Part shown: positions 1-7,840 of the stretch, one piece after another
Numbering within the stretch: the stretch's first letter is position 1
How the letters are laid out: the number at the start of each line of letters is the position of its first letter
Source: Streptomyces sp. NBC_00390
Lineage (GTDB): Bacteria > Actinomycetota > Actinomycetes > Streptomycetales > Streptomycetaceae
NCBI RefSeq assembly: GCF_036057275.1
Contig: NZ_CP107945.1
Location: forward strand, 3,472,001 to 3,536,000
Length of the DNA stretch: 64,000 nucleotides
Direction: 5' to 3'
Made by a program: the position numbers and the translations under genes
The notes under the pieces: model-generated
Database searches by the model: none
What the model was told of the DNA's origin: nothing
Seen by the model: only the letters and a program-made list of their open reading frames with translations

Positions 1-771
1 CTCGGCAGCCGGAGCCTGCTGCGGCTTGCGACCGCGACCGCCACGCTCGCCACCACGGCCACCACGGCCGGCCGGGCGGTCAGCACCGCCACGGGCCGGA
101 CGGTTGCCGGCGCGGGCAGCGGCGTTCTCGGCGCGGACCTCGGCGATGTTCTTGACGTCGCCCTTGTAGATCCAGACCTTCACACCGATACGGCCGAAGG
201 TGGTCTTGGCCTCGAAGAAGCCGTACTCGACGTTCGCGCGCAGCGTGTGCAGCGGCACACGACCCTCGCGGTAGAACTCCGAGCGGGACATCTCGGCGCC
301 GCCGAGACGGCCGCCACACTGGATCTTGATGCCCTTGGCGCCCGCCTTCATGGCCGACTGCATGCTCTTACGCATGGCGCGGCGGAAGGAGACGCGGGAG
401 GACAGCTGCTCGGCAACGGCCTGGGCCACGAGCTGAGCGTCGACCTCGGGGTTCTTGACCTCGAGGATGTTCAGCTGGACCTGCTTGCCCGTGAGCTTCT
501 CGAGGTCGCCGCGGATGCGGTCGGCCTCGGCGCCACGGCGGCCGATGACGATGCCGGGACGCGCGGTGTGGATGTCCACCCGCACGCGGTCACGGGTGCG
601 CTCGATCTCAACCTTCGAGATGCCGGCGCGCTCCATGCCGGACGTCATCATCCGACGGATGGCGACGTCTTCCTTGACGTAGTCCTTGTACAGCTTGTCG
701 GCGTACCACCGGGACTTGAAGTCCGTGGTGATGCCGAGCCGGAACCCGTGCGGGTTTACCTTCTGGCCCAT
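1..771 (-). CDS. rpsC: 30S ribosomal protein S3 (3' end cut by window)
   Basis: S3 of the small ribosomal subunit, at the mRNA entry side. The frame runs 257 codons from ATG at 771 to base 1 with no stop, so the basic C-terminal end lies outside the window. The N-terminus MGQKVNPHGFRLG is diagnostic of S3. The KH region contains GIVIGRRGAEADRI near residues 75-90. The visible C-terminal tail is rich in Arg, Gly and Pro, which I know from Streptomyces S3. The start overlaps the rplV stop by one base (TAATG), so the two are translationally coupled. It is the eighth gene of the S10 operon. Confidence 0.97.
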   Translation of the reverse strand, partial: MGQKVNPHGFRLGITTDFKSRWYADKLYKDYVKEDVAIRRMMTSGMERAGISKVEIERTRDRVRVDIHTARPGIVIGRRGAEADRIRGDLEKLTGKQVQLNILEVKNPEVDAQLVAQAVAEQLSSRVSFRRAMRKSMQSAMKAGAKGIKIQCGGRLGGAEMSRSEFYREGRVPLHTLRANVEYGFFEAKTTFGRIGVKVWIYKGDVKNIAEVRAENAAARAGNRPARGGADRPAGRGGRGGERGGRGRKPQQAPAAE

Positions 772-1118
772 TACCGGGTTCCTTCCTTGCTGCTGACGAC
801 CACGGTGATGTGGCTGGTCCGCTTACGGATCCGGTAGGCACGGCCCTGAGCACGCGGTCGGAACCGCTTCAGGGTCGGGCCCTCGTCCACGTACGCCTCG
901 CTGATGAACAGCGAAGAGGCGTCCGTGTGGTCGTAGTTGTGCGCGGCGTTGGCAATGGCGCTGTCCAGCACCTTGCCGACCGGCACGCTCGCGGCCTGCG
1001 GGGCGAAACGCAGGACCGCCTGAGCCTCCGTGGCATCCATGCCACGGATGAGGTCCACCACGCGGCGGGCCTTCATGGGCGTGACGCGGATGTACCGCGC
1101 CTGGGCCCTGGCTTCCAT
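771..1118 (-). CDS. rplV: 50S ribosomal protein L22
   Basis: L22 lines the nascent-peptide exit tunnel of the large subunit. I chose the ATG at 1118 (MEARAQARYIRVTP, 115 aa). It matches the usual Streptomyces length and has an AAGGGA-type ribosome binding site 6-7 nt upstream. An in-frame ATG at 1142 would add eight residues (MTYTEGTT) not typical of the family. The C-terminal RAYRIRKRTSHITVVV hairpin region, which reaches into the tunnel, is present. The gene lies between rpsS and rpsC in the S10 operon. Confidence 0.95.
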   Translation of the reverse strand: MEARAQARYIRVTPMKARRVVDLIRGMDATEAQAVLRFAPQAASVPVGKVLDSAIANAAHNYDHTDASSLFISEAYVDEGPTLKRFRPRAQGRAYRIRKRTSHITVVVSSKEGTR

Positions 1119-1158
1119 GGTTGTCCCTTCGGTGTAAGTCATAGTCAGTCACCCCGCC

Positions 1159-1440
1159 TTAGCGGCGCTTCGACTTCCGGTCGTCCTTGACGTGGCCGCG
1201 GAAGGTGCGAGTCGGCGAGAACTCGCCGAGCTTGTGGCCGACCATCGACTCGGTGACGAACACCGGGACGTGAATCTTGCCGTTGTGCACCGCGATGGTG
1301 TGACCCAGCATTGCCGGGACGATCATCGAGCGACGGGACCAGGTCTTGATGACGTTCTTGGTGCCTGCCTCGTTCTGTACGTCCACCTTCTTGATGAGGT
1401 GGTCGTCGACGAAGGGCCCCTTCTTGAGACTGCGCGGCAT
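1159..1440 (-). CDS. rpsS: 30S ribosomal protein S19
   Basis: S19 (93 aa) sits in the head of the 30S subunit, binds 16S rRNA with S13 and contacts 23S rRNA across the intersubunit bridge. MPRSLKKGPFVDDHLIKK at the N-terminus and GHKLGEFSPTRTFRGH near residues 68-83 are the family signature. It is the sixth gene of the S10 operon, 12 bp downstream of rplB and 40 bp before the chosen start of rplV. Nothing unusual is seen. Confidence 0.97.
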   Translation of the reverse strand: MPRSLKKGPFVDDHLIKKVDVQNEAGTKNVIKTWSRRSMIVPAMLGHTIAVHNGKIHVPVFVTESMVGHKLGEFSPTRTFRGHVKDDRKSKRR

Positions 1441-1452
1441 CTAAACCCGCTC

Positions 1453-2289
1453 CTAGCGCTTCTTGTTCGTCTTGCGGCGGCGGACGATGTACTTGTCACT
1501 CGCCTTCTTGCGAGAACGCGTACGACCTTCCTTCTGACCCCACGGGCTGACCGGGTGGCGACCACCGGAGGTCTTGCCCTCACCACCACCGTGCGGGTGG
1601 TCGACCGGGTTCATGGCCACACCGCGGACGGTCGGGCGAACGCCCTTCCAGCGCAGACGGCCGGCCTTGCCCCAGTTGATGTTCGACTGCTCGGCGTTGC
1701 CGACCTCGCCGACGGTGGCGCGGCAGCGCACGTCGACCAGGCGGATCTCGCCGGACGGCATACGGAGGTGCGCCATGGCGCCCTCCTTCGCCAGCAGCTG
1801 CACGGAGGCACCCGCGGAGCGGGCGAACTTCGCGCCGCCGCCGGGCCGCAGCTCGATGGCGTGGATGGTCGTACCGACCGGGATGTTGCGCAGCGCCAGG
1901 TTGTTGCCGGGCTTGATGTCGGCACCGGGGCCGTTCTCAATCCGGTCGCCCTGGTTCAGGCCACGCGGGGCGATGATGTAGCGCTTCTCGCCGTCCGCGT
2001 AGTGCAGGAGCGCGATGCGCGCGGTGCGGTTGGGGTCGTACTCGATGTGAGCGACCTTGGCCGGCACGCCGTCCTTGTCGTGACGACGGAAGTCGATCAC
2101 GCGGTAGGCGCGCTTGTGGCCACCGCCCTGGTGACGGACGGTCACACGACCGGTGTTGTTACGGCCGCCCTTGCTGTGCAGGGGGCGGACCAGCGACTTC
2201 TCCGGCGTGGACCGCGTGATCTCGACAAAGTCGGCGACGCTGGAGCCACGACGGCCCGGGGTCGTCGGCTTGTACTTGCGGATACCCAT
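1453..2289 (-). CDS. rplB: 50S ribosomal protein L2
   Basis: L2 (278 aa) is one of the most conserved large-subunit proteins. It is required for subunit association and peptidyl-transferase assembly. The start MGIRKYKPTTPGRRG and the C-terminal MNPVDHPHGGGEGK segment, which contains the conserved histidine near the peptidyl-transferase centre, are both intact. It is the fifth gene of the S10 operon. A gap of about 40 bp separates its start from the rplW stop, the largest spacing in this part of the operon. Confidence 0.98.
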   Translation of the reverse strand: MGIRKYKPTTPGRRGSSVADFVEITRSTPEKSLVRPLHSKGGRNNTGRVTVRHQGGGHKRAYRVIDFRRHDKDGVPAKVAHIEYDPNRTARIALLHYADGEKRYIIAPRGLNQGDRIENGPGADIKPGNNLALRNIPVGTTIHAIELRPGGGAKFARSAGASVQLLAKEGAMAHLRMPSGEIRLVDVRCRATVGEVGNAEQSNINWGKAGRLRWKGVRPTVRGVAMNPVDHPHGGGEGKTSGGRHPVSPWGQKEGRTRSRKKASDKYIVRRRKTNKKR

Positions 2290-2329
2290 TTCTCAGTCCT
2301 CGTCCGATTCCGGACGATCCAGACCGCCC

Positions 2330-2653
2330 TTAGGCGGTCGGACCGCCGAAGATGTCGATACGGTCGCCCTCAGCGAGGGTCACGATGGCGCGCTTGGTGT
2401 CCTTGCGCTTGCCGAAACCAGCCTTGGTGCGCTTGCGCTTGCCCTGGCGGTTGATCGTGTTGACCCCGGTGACCTTGACCGAGAAGACCGCCTCGACGGC
2501 CTGCTTGATCTGGGTCTTGTTGGAGCCGGGCGCGACGATGAACGTGTACTTGTTCTCGTCGAGCAGGGCGTAGCTCTTCTCCGAGACAACCGGCTTGACG
2601 AGAACGTCACGCGGGTCCGAGAAGGTCTTGCTCGTGATCGTGGCCTCGGACAT
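2330..2653 (-). CDS. rplW: 50S ribosomal protein L23
   Basis: L23 (107 aa) binds 23S rRNA at the tunnel exit, where it docks trigger factor and SRP. The family pattern VLVKPVVSEKSYAL and NKTQIKQAVEAVF is present, followed by the basic loop GKRKRTKAGFGKRKDTKRA. The rplW start and rplD stop share one base (TGATG), which implies translational coupling. It is the fourth gene of the S10 operon. Confidence 0.97.
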   Translation of the reverse strand: MSEATITSKTFSDPRDVLVKPVVSEKSYALLDENKYTFIVAPGSNKTQIKQAVEAVFSVKVTGVNTINRQGKRKRTKAGFGKRKDTKRAIVTLAEGDRIDIFGGPTA

Positions 2654-3303
2654 CAGGCCTCGCTCCCTTCGGTCTCAACGGCCTTGGGGCCAGACACGAA
2701 GGACTCGAGGGCGGCCTGGGTGAAGACCACGTCGTCGGATCGCATCACGTCGTACGTGTTCAGCTGGCCCGGCTCCAGGATGTGCACCTGGGGCAGGTTG
2801 CGGGCGGACAGCCACGCGGCCTCGTCGGAGCGCTCGACGATCAGGAGCAGGTTCTTGCGCTCCGAGATCTTGCCGAACAGCGTCTTGGCGGCCTTGGTGG
2901 AGATGTCACCCTCGACCACGCCGGTGACGACGTGGATACGGGCGTTGCGGGCCCGGTCGGTGAGGGCACCGCGCAGGGCGGCGGCCTTCATCTTCTTCGG
3001 GGTCCGCTGCGAGTAGTCACGCGGCTGCGGGCCGTGGACGACGCCACCGCCGGCGAACTGCGGCGCACGGGTCGAACCCTGGCGGGCGCGGCCGGTGCCC
3101 TTCTGGCGGTACGGCTTCTTGCCGCCACCACGGACTTCGCCGCGGGTCTTGGTCTTGTGCGTGCCCTGGCGGGCAGCGGCCAGCTGTGCGACAACGACCT
3201 GGTGGATCAGCGGGATGCTGACCTTGGCGTCGAAGATCTCCGCGGGGAGCTCGACGGTCCCGGCCTTGTCGCCTGCCGGCGAAAGGATGTCAATGGTGCT
3301 CAT
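2653..3303 (-). CDS. rplD: 50S ribosomal protein L4
   Basis: L4 (216 aa) is an early assembly protein of the large subunit whose long loop reaches the exit tunnel. In E. coli it also autoregulates the S10 operon. The loop QKGTGRARQGSTRAPQFAGG (about residues 68-87) is intact; changes there give macrolide resistance in other bacteria, and none is evident here. The gene follows rplC by 8 bp and overlaps rplW by one base. Whether L4 regulates this operon in actinobacteria cannot be read from the sequence. Confidence 0.97.
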   Translation of the reverse strand: MSTIDILSPAGDKAGTVELPAEIFDAKVSIPLIHQVVVAQLAAARQGTHKTKTRGEVRGGGKKPYRQKGTGRARQGSTRAPQFAGGGVVHGPQPRDYSQRTPKKMKAAALRGALTDRARNARIHVVTGVVEGDISTKAAKTLFGKISERKNLLLIVERSDEAAWLSARNLPQVHILEPGQLNTYDVMRSDDVVFTQAALESFVSGPKAVETEGSEA

Positions 3304-3311
3304 CGGTTACC

Positions 3312-3956
3312 TCAGGCCCCCTTGGCCGCGGTACGGACCAGGACGAGGCCGCCGTTCGGACCAGGAACCGCGCCCTTGATGAGCAGCAGGCCCTTCTCCG
3401 CGTCAACGGCGTGAACGGTCAGGTTCTGGGTGGTGACCCGCTCGTTGCCCATGCGGCCCGCCATGCGGAGGCCCTTGAACACACGGCCCGGGGTGGCGCA
3501 GCCACCGATGGAACCGGGAGAGCGGTGCTTGCGCTGGGTGCCGTGACCGGCGCCGAGGCCCTTGAAGTTGTGACGCTTCATGACACCGGCGAAGCCCTTG
3601 CCCTTGCTCTTGCCCGTGACGTCAACCTTGACGCCGGACTCGAACACCTCGGCAGTGATCTCCTGGCCCAGCGTGTACTCGCTGGCGTCAGGGGTGCGGA
3701 GCTCCACCAGGTGGCGGCGGGGGGTCACGTCGGCCTTGGCGAAGTGGCCCTTGAGGGGCTTGTTCACCTTGCGCGGGTCGATCTCGCCGAAGGCGATCTG
3801 GACCGACTCGTAGCCATCGGTGTCATTCGTACGGACCTGGGTAACGACGCAGGGCCCGGCCTTGACGACGGTCACCGGGACGACACGGTTGTTCTCGTCC
3901 CAGACCTGGGTCATGCCGAGCTTCTCGCCCAGGACACCCTTGATCTGCTTTGCCAT
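3312..3956 (-). CDS. rplC: 50S ribosomal protein L3
   Basis: L3 (214 aa) initiates large-subunit assembly, and its extended loop approaches the peptidyl-transferase centre. MAKQIKGVLGEKLGMTQVWD at the N-terminus and the loop GLGAGHGTQRKHRSPGSIG near residues 137-155 identify it. It is the second gene of the S10 operon, 14 bp after rpsJ and 8 bp before rplD. Confidence 0.98.
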   Translation of the reverse strand: MAKQIKGVLGEKLGMTQVWDENNRVVPVTVVKAGPCVVTQVRTNDTDGYESVQIAFGEIDPRKVNKPLKGHFAKADVTPRRHLVELRTPDASEYTLGQEITAEVFESGVKVDVTGKSKGKGFAGVMKRHNFKGLGAGHGTQRKHRSPGSIGGCATPGRVFKGLRMAGRMGNERVTTQNLTVHAVDAEKGLLLIKGAVPGPNGGLVLVRTAAKGA

Positions 3957-3970
3957 CTCTTCCGCGCCTC

Positions 3971-4279
3971 TCAGAGCTTGATCTCGATGTCGACGCCGGC
4001 CGGAAGGTCCAGGCGCATCAGCGAGTCAACGGTCTTGGGCGTGGGGTCGAGGATGTCGATCAGGCGCTTGTGCGTGCGCATCTCGAAGTGCTCGCGCGAG
4101 TCCTTGTACTTGTGCGGCGACTTGATGACGCAGTACACGTTCTTCTCAGTGGGCAGCGGCACCGGGCCTGCGACCGACGCACCAGTGCGGGTCACCGTCT
4201 CGACGATCTTCTTCGCCGAAGAGTCGATGACCTCGTGGTCGTAGGCCTTGAGCCGGATGCGGATCTTCTGTCCCGCCAT
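3971..4279 (-). CDS. rpsJ: 30S ribosomal protein S10
   Basis: S10 (102 aa) is a 30S head protein and, as NusE, a partner of NusB and NusG in antitermination. MAGQKIRIRLKAYDHEVID and the loop VPLPTEKNVYCVIKSPH are characteristic. It is the first gene of the S10 operon. The operon runs leftward off the window edge after rpsC. Upstream lies a 525 bp non-coding leader and promoter region containing a palindrome shared with the rpsL leader. Confidence 0.98.
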   Translation of the reverse strand: MAGQKIRIRLKAYDHEVIDSSAKKIVETVTRTGASVAGPVPLPTEKNVYCVIKSPHKYKDSREHFEMRTHKRLIDILDPTPKTVDSLMRLDLPAGVDIEIKL

Positions 4280-4804
4280 GGCTACTCAGTAGTCCTTTGT
4301 CTAGTGAAACGCTCTGGAACCCGGCGGGTCCTTCGATCTTCTCCGACCCACGCGGTCGGGCGTGTCGCACTCCCTCTACGAAGATCTCCCGAAGGATTTC
4401 CCAACCAAGGGGGTGCGGGCCTGGGCCGCGCATCGGGGGAAGAACACCCACCGAGTGCCTGGCCGGTACCCCGCTGACACTTCCCGGAAGATTCCCGTAC
4501 GTCCGACCCGCGTGGGGTCGACGAGTACTGTGGGACTCGCTTCCGGTCCTCCCGGCGGGAGGCGCGCAGCATCGGCACTCAACCGAGCAACCCGGACAGT
4601 CTGCCACACGGGGCGTAGCCCTGGCCAATCGAGCGGAAGAGGCTACCCCTCCCCGGTAGCGTGTCAAACTGCGGCTCGCGAACCCGGCTCGTCAACAGGC
4701 CACCGTTGGCCTGCGTTCCGGGCCGCCGGAACCTCTCTTCGGCGTCCGACGGCTTCCGCCGACCGGCTCGTGCGTGTCCCGAGGGGCCGCCTGCCACCGC
4801 ACGG
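4280..4804. other. Non-coding region upstream of rpsJ
   Basis: A 525 bp stretch separates rpsJ from the stop of the upstream gene. No frame in it has a recognisable product. It must contain the S10-operon promoter or promoters, but I could not fix a convincing -35/-10 pair. Besides the leader palindrome at 4343-4367 there is a second related GC-rich palindrome at about 4503-4520 (CCGACCCGCGTGGGGTCG). Confidence 0.5.
4343..4367 (-). promoter_or_regulatory. S10-operon leader palindrome
   Basis: A CCGACC-N5-GGTCGG palindrome plus flanking GYGTGTCG lies 64 nt upstream of rpsJ. The same 25 bp occur with one mismatch upstream of rpsL (18235-18259), in the same orientation and at a similar distance. 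As minus-strand RNA it would fold into a 6 bp hairpin with a 5 nt loop. The shared position and sequence suggest a common leader element of ribosomal-protein operons. Its function is inferred, not shown. Confidence 0.5.
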
Positions 4805-6014
4805 TCAGGTCCTGGTGACCGTTCCGCACTCCTGCGGCATCTCCGCGAGGTCCCTGCTGCGGTCGTACGGGTCGACAGCCGGTCCCGTCGGGGCGGGCTC
4901 CCCGACGAGGTCCGCCGTGAACTGCGGCCGGTAGAAGCCGGCGTCCCTGCCGCAGGCGGAGTTCCCGACGCTCGATTCCCACTTGAGCACGTTCAGCTTG
5001 CCCTGGGTGCTCACCACCTTCGCCGGGTCGTACAGGACGAACGTCAGGTGCCGGCGGACCACGCTCCGCGCCACGTCCGTCGAGCCCGGCTCCGCCTTCA
5101 CCAGCGGATAGACGAAGGTGTAGTCGGCGTGCACCCGCACCTCACCGCTGCGGTCCCCCTTGCCGAAGGTCATCCGGCCGCGGGTCTTGACCACATCCCC
5201 TACGAGCCGCACATGGCCCGGGTCGAAGCGGCTGAACATGACCAGCGGGTCCTGGCGCTCACCCGGCTCGCGCAGCGCCTTCTCCAGCCGGCCGCGCCCG
5301 CTCTCCTGCAGCGGGTCCAGCAGCTCCAGCGCCTCTTCCGGCCGCTCCCCCCGGAGCGTCGCCGGGTCGAGGTTGGCGGCAACGAGCACCTCCTTGGTGC
5401 TGCGGAGCGCGTGCGCGACCTGCTCCTTGCTCATCCCTCCCACGGCCTTCGCCTCGGGCGGCACGATCCCGGCGGCGCCGTCCGCCCAGCGGACGGCGGG
5501 AGACCCCCGGAAGGGGTCCTTGAGCGTCGGCCGGTCCGGGAACGCGTCCCCGGACGGCGCGGCCGTCGGGCGCGCCGTCTCCTGCGCGAGCGGCGCCACG
5601 TCGCTCTCGCCGCCGTCCGGCAGATTGTCGGTGACCAGCTCGGGCCGGACCGCGACCACGGCGACTCCGACCAGGGCGAGCACGACGGCCAGAGAGGCTT
5701 CGGCGCTTCCCCGCCGTCCCGTTCGTCTCCTGCCAGGCCGGCCCGGTCCGCCGGCCCTCCGGCTGCCCGGCGGGCATCGCCTTCCGCCCCCAGCGGCGGC
5801 GCTCGCGCCGGGCGGCCGCCTGGTCCTGCGCGCGCAGCCGCTCGGTGACCATCCGGGCGCGGGCGGACGGCTCCTTCGGCGCGCCACCCCCCGCTTCCGC
5901 CTCACGGACGAACCGCGCCCACTCCTCGTCGGAGATCTCCGGCCCGTCGCCGTGCCGCTTCTCCGGCTCGCTCGTGCCCACAGCCTGCGCCCCCTGTTGT
6001 TCTGTCGTGAACAT
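4805..6014 (-). pseudogene. Conserved Streptomyces membrane-anchored protein, frameshifted
   Basis: Two overlapping minus-strand frames together make one protein of about 400 aa. The N-terminal part, from ATG at 6014, contains ISDEEWARFVREAEAGGG and a basic region ending WQETNGTAGKRR. The remainder is in another frame: a single transmembrane segment ASLAVVLALVGVAVVAV followed by an extracytoplasmic domain down to the stop at 4805. The joint must lie near 5695-5720. Each half resembles the corresponding half of a conserved Streptomyces protein I remember beside the S10 operon; its function is unknown. One base gained or lost, or a sequencing error, would explain it. A 416 aa frame open from 6055 lacks the conserved N-terminus and is probably not the native product. 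Confidence 0.65.
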
Positions 6015-6164
6015 TCCACAAATGAAATCAAAGGAGGGCAAGGGTCCGCCTCCATGCCTTGGTGATCACGTTATGCATGACCGGCGGCAATATTGGGTCG
6101 ATCCCCCCTCCCCCGCGCTCCTACAGTGACCGGGCACGTCAACGTCACGGGGGGCCGATCCGTC

Positions 6165-7838
6165 ATGCGCACGCACTATCCGCGCACACCGCACCTGCCG
6201 TGGTCGCCCGGTGCCGCGTCGGACGACGTGCGCGTGGTGGACCTGTCCGGGTTCCACGGCCGCGAGGTCGTCGTCACCGAGAAGCTCGACGGCGAGAACA
6301 CGACGCTCTACGCCGACGGGCTGCACGCCCGGTCGCCGGACTCCGGGCACCATCCCTCCCGCGCCTGGGTCAAAGCCCTGCAGGGGCGTATCGGACACGG
6401 CATTCCGGACGGCTGGCGGGTGTGCGGGGAGAACATGTACGCCCGGCATTCGATCGCGTACGAGGACCTGGACAGCCTGTTCTACGGATTCTCGGTCTGG
6501 GACCGTGCGGGCCGCTGTCTGGATTGGGACCGGACCGTGGCGTTCCTGCGCGGCGTGGGGATTCCCGTGCCCGCCGTGCTGTGGCGCGGGGTCTTCGACC
6601 GGCAGGCCGAGCGGGCCCTGCGGGCGCTGAAGCTCGACACCTCGCGGCAGGAGGGATACGTCGTGCGGACCGTCGAGGGCTTCGGGGCGGCGGACTTCGG
6701 GCTGCGGGTCGCCAAGTGGGTACGGCCGGGACACGTACAGACCGACACGCACTGGATGCATGCCGCCGTGGTGGAGAACGGGCTCGGCCCCGCCGCCGCG
6801 CTGTGGGCCGTACGGTCCGGGTCCGTGCCCGATGCCGCCGCGCTGATGGACGCCGTGGGCGTGACCGACGGGAACGCGGCGGCCGCGGCCGAGGTGGCCG
6901 CGGCGCTCGGCGTACTGGGGCGGTCCGGGGACGAGCGGCTCACGGGAGTGCTCGCCGCGCTGCTGCACCGGAGCCGGAGGGGTTCGCTCGCGGCCCGGCT
7001 GGCCGCCCCGCTGGGTATGCCGGCGGCCCGACGCGTCGCCGACCTGGTCGGGCTGCATACCCGGCTGCACCGCCCCTACCCCGACGAACAGCGCAGGACC
7101 GGTCTCGTACGGATGTCCTGGGCCGTGGATCTCGGAGTGCTGCACGCCCTGGCGGGAGCGCTCGCACCCGACGCCGAGGCACGCGAGCAGGTCGACTGGT
7201 CCGCGCTGCACGCGGAGGAGGCCGGGCCGCTGGAGGGGCTGCGGGACGCGTTCGCGGCCGTGGACGCCGACGCGGCCGACCGGTGCCGGGCCGAGGCGCG
7301 CGAGGCATACGCGCAGGGCCGGATCACGACCGTCGAGGAGGCCGTCGCGGCCACCTGGCGGTGGCGGTCCGGCCGGTTCCCGAAGCTGATCCACATGGTC
7401 GGGCCGTCGGGCAGCGGGAAGAGCAGCTTCGCCCGCGCGCTCCCCGGCGTCGATGCCCATGTGTCGCTGGACGACCTGCGCGAGACCCGCGGCTCGCGCG
7501 CCGACCAGAAGGCCAACACGGATGTCCTGCGCGCCGGCCTCGACCGGCTCGACACCGCACTGGCCGAAGGTGGGACCGTGGTGTGGGACGCCACTTCCCT
7601 CAACCCGCACCAGCGTTCCCTGGTGCACGCGATCGCGCACCGCCGTGACGCGCTGACCACGCATGCGGTGGCGCTGGCCGACGCGGACGAGCTGACCCGG
7701 CGCAACGCGGGCCGGGCGCACCCGGTGCCGCCGGAGGTGCTCGGCGCGCAGCTGCACAGGTTCGTCCCGCCGTACCCCGGCCAGGCGCACCGCACCTGGT
7801 ACATCGGCGCGAGCGGAACCGTCGAGGAGGAGGCATAA
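6165..7838 (+). CDS. RNA ligase fused to polynucleotide kinase-like P-loop domain
   Basis: A 557 aa two-domain RNA-repair enzyme. The N-terminal nucleotidyltransferase has the covalent-lysine motif I EKLDGEN with Lys40 as presumed nucleophile. It also has RVCGENMYARHS, FYGFSVWD (motif IIIa), EGYVVR (motif IV) and VAKWV (motif V), the full set for an ATP-dependent RNA ligase. The C-terminal domain begins with a Walker A motif GPSGSGKSS (residues 413-421), followed by SLDDLRETRGSRADQK and VVWDATSLNP, as in T4 Pnkp-type kinases. It probably phosphorylates 5'-OH RNA ends and joins them. The ATG at 6165 begins MRTHYPRTPHLPW; upstream in-frame codons lack a ribosome site. The stop is 2 nt before the next gene, so the two form an operon. 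Confidence 0.85.
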   Translation: MRTHYPRTPHLPWSPGAASDDVRVVDLSGFHGREVVVTEKLDGENTTLYADGLHARSPDSGHHPSRAWVKALQGRIGHGIPDGWRVCGENMYARHSIAYEDLDSLFYGFSVWDRAGRCLDWDRTVAFLRGVGIPVPAVLWRGVFDRQAERALRALKLDTSRQEGYVVRTVEGFGAADFGLRVAKWVRPGHVQTDTHWMHAAVVENGLGPAAALWAVRSGSVPDAAALMDAVGVTDGNAAAAAEVAAALGVLGRSGDERLTGVLAALLHRSRRGSLAARLAAPLGMPAARRVADLVGLHTRLHRPYPDEQRRTGLVRMSWAVDLGVLHALAGALAPDAEAREQVDWSALHAEEAGPLEGLRDAFAAVDADAADRCRAEAREAYAQGRITTVEEAVAATWRWRSGRFPKLIHMVGPSGSGKSSFARALPGVDAHVSLDDLRETRGSRADQKANTDVLRAGLDRLDTALAEGGTVVWDATSLNPHQRSLVHAIAHRRDALTTHAVALADADELTRRNAGRAHPVPPEVLGAQLHRFVPPYPGQAHRTWYIGASGTVEEEA

Positions 7839-7840
7839 CG

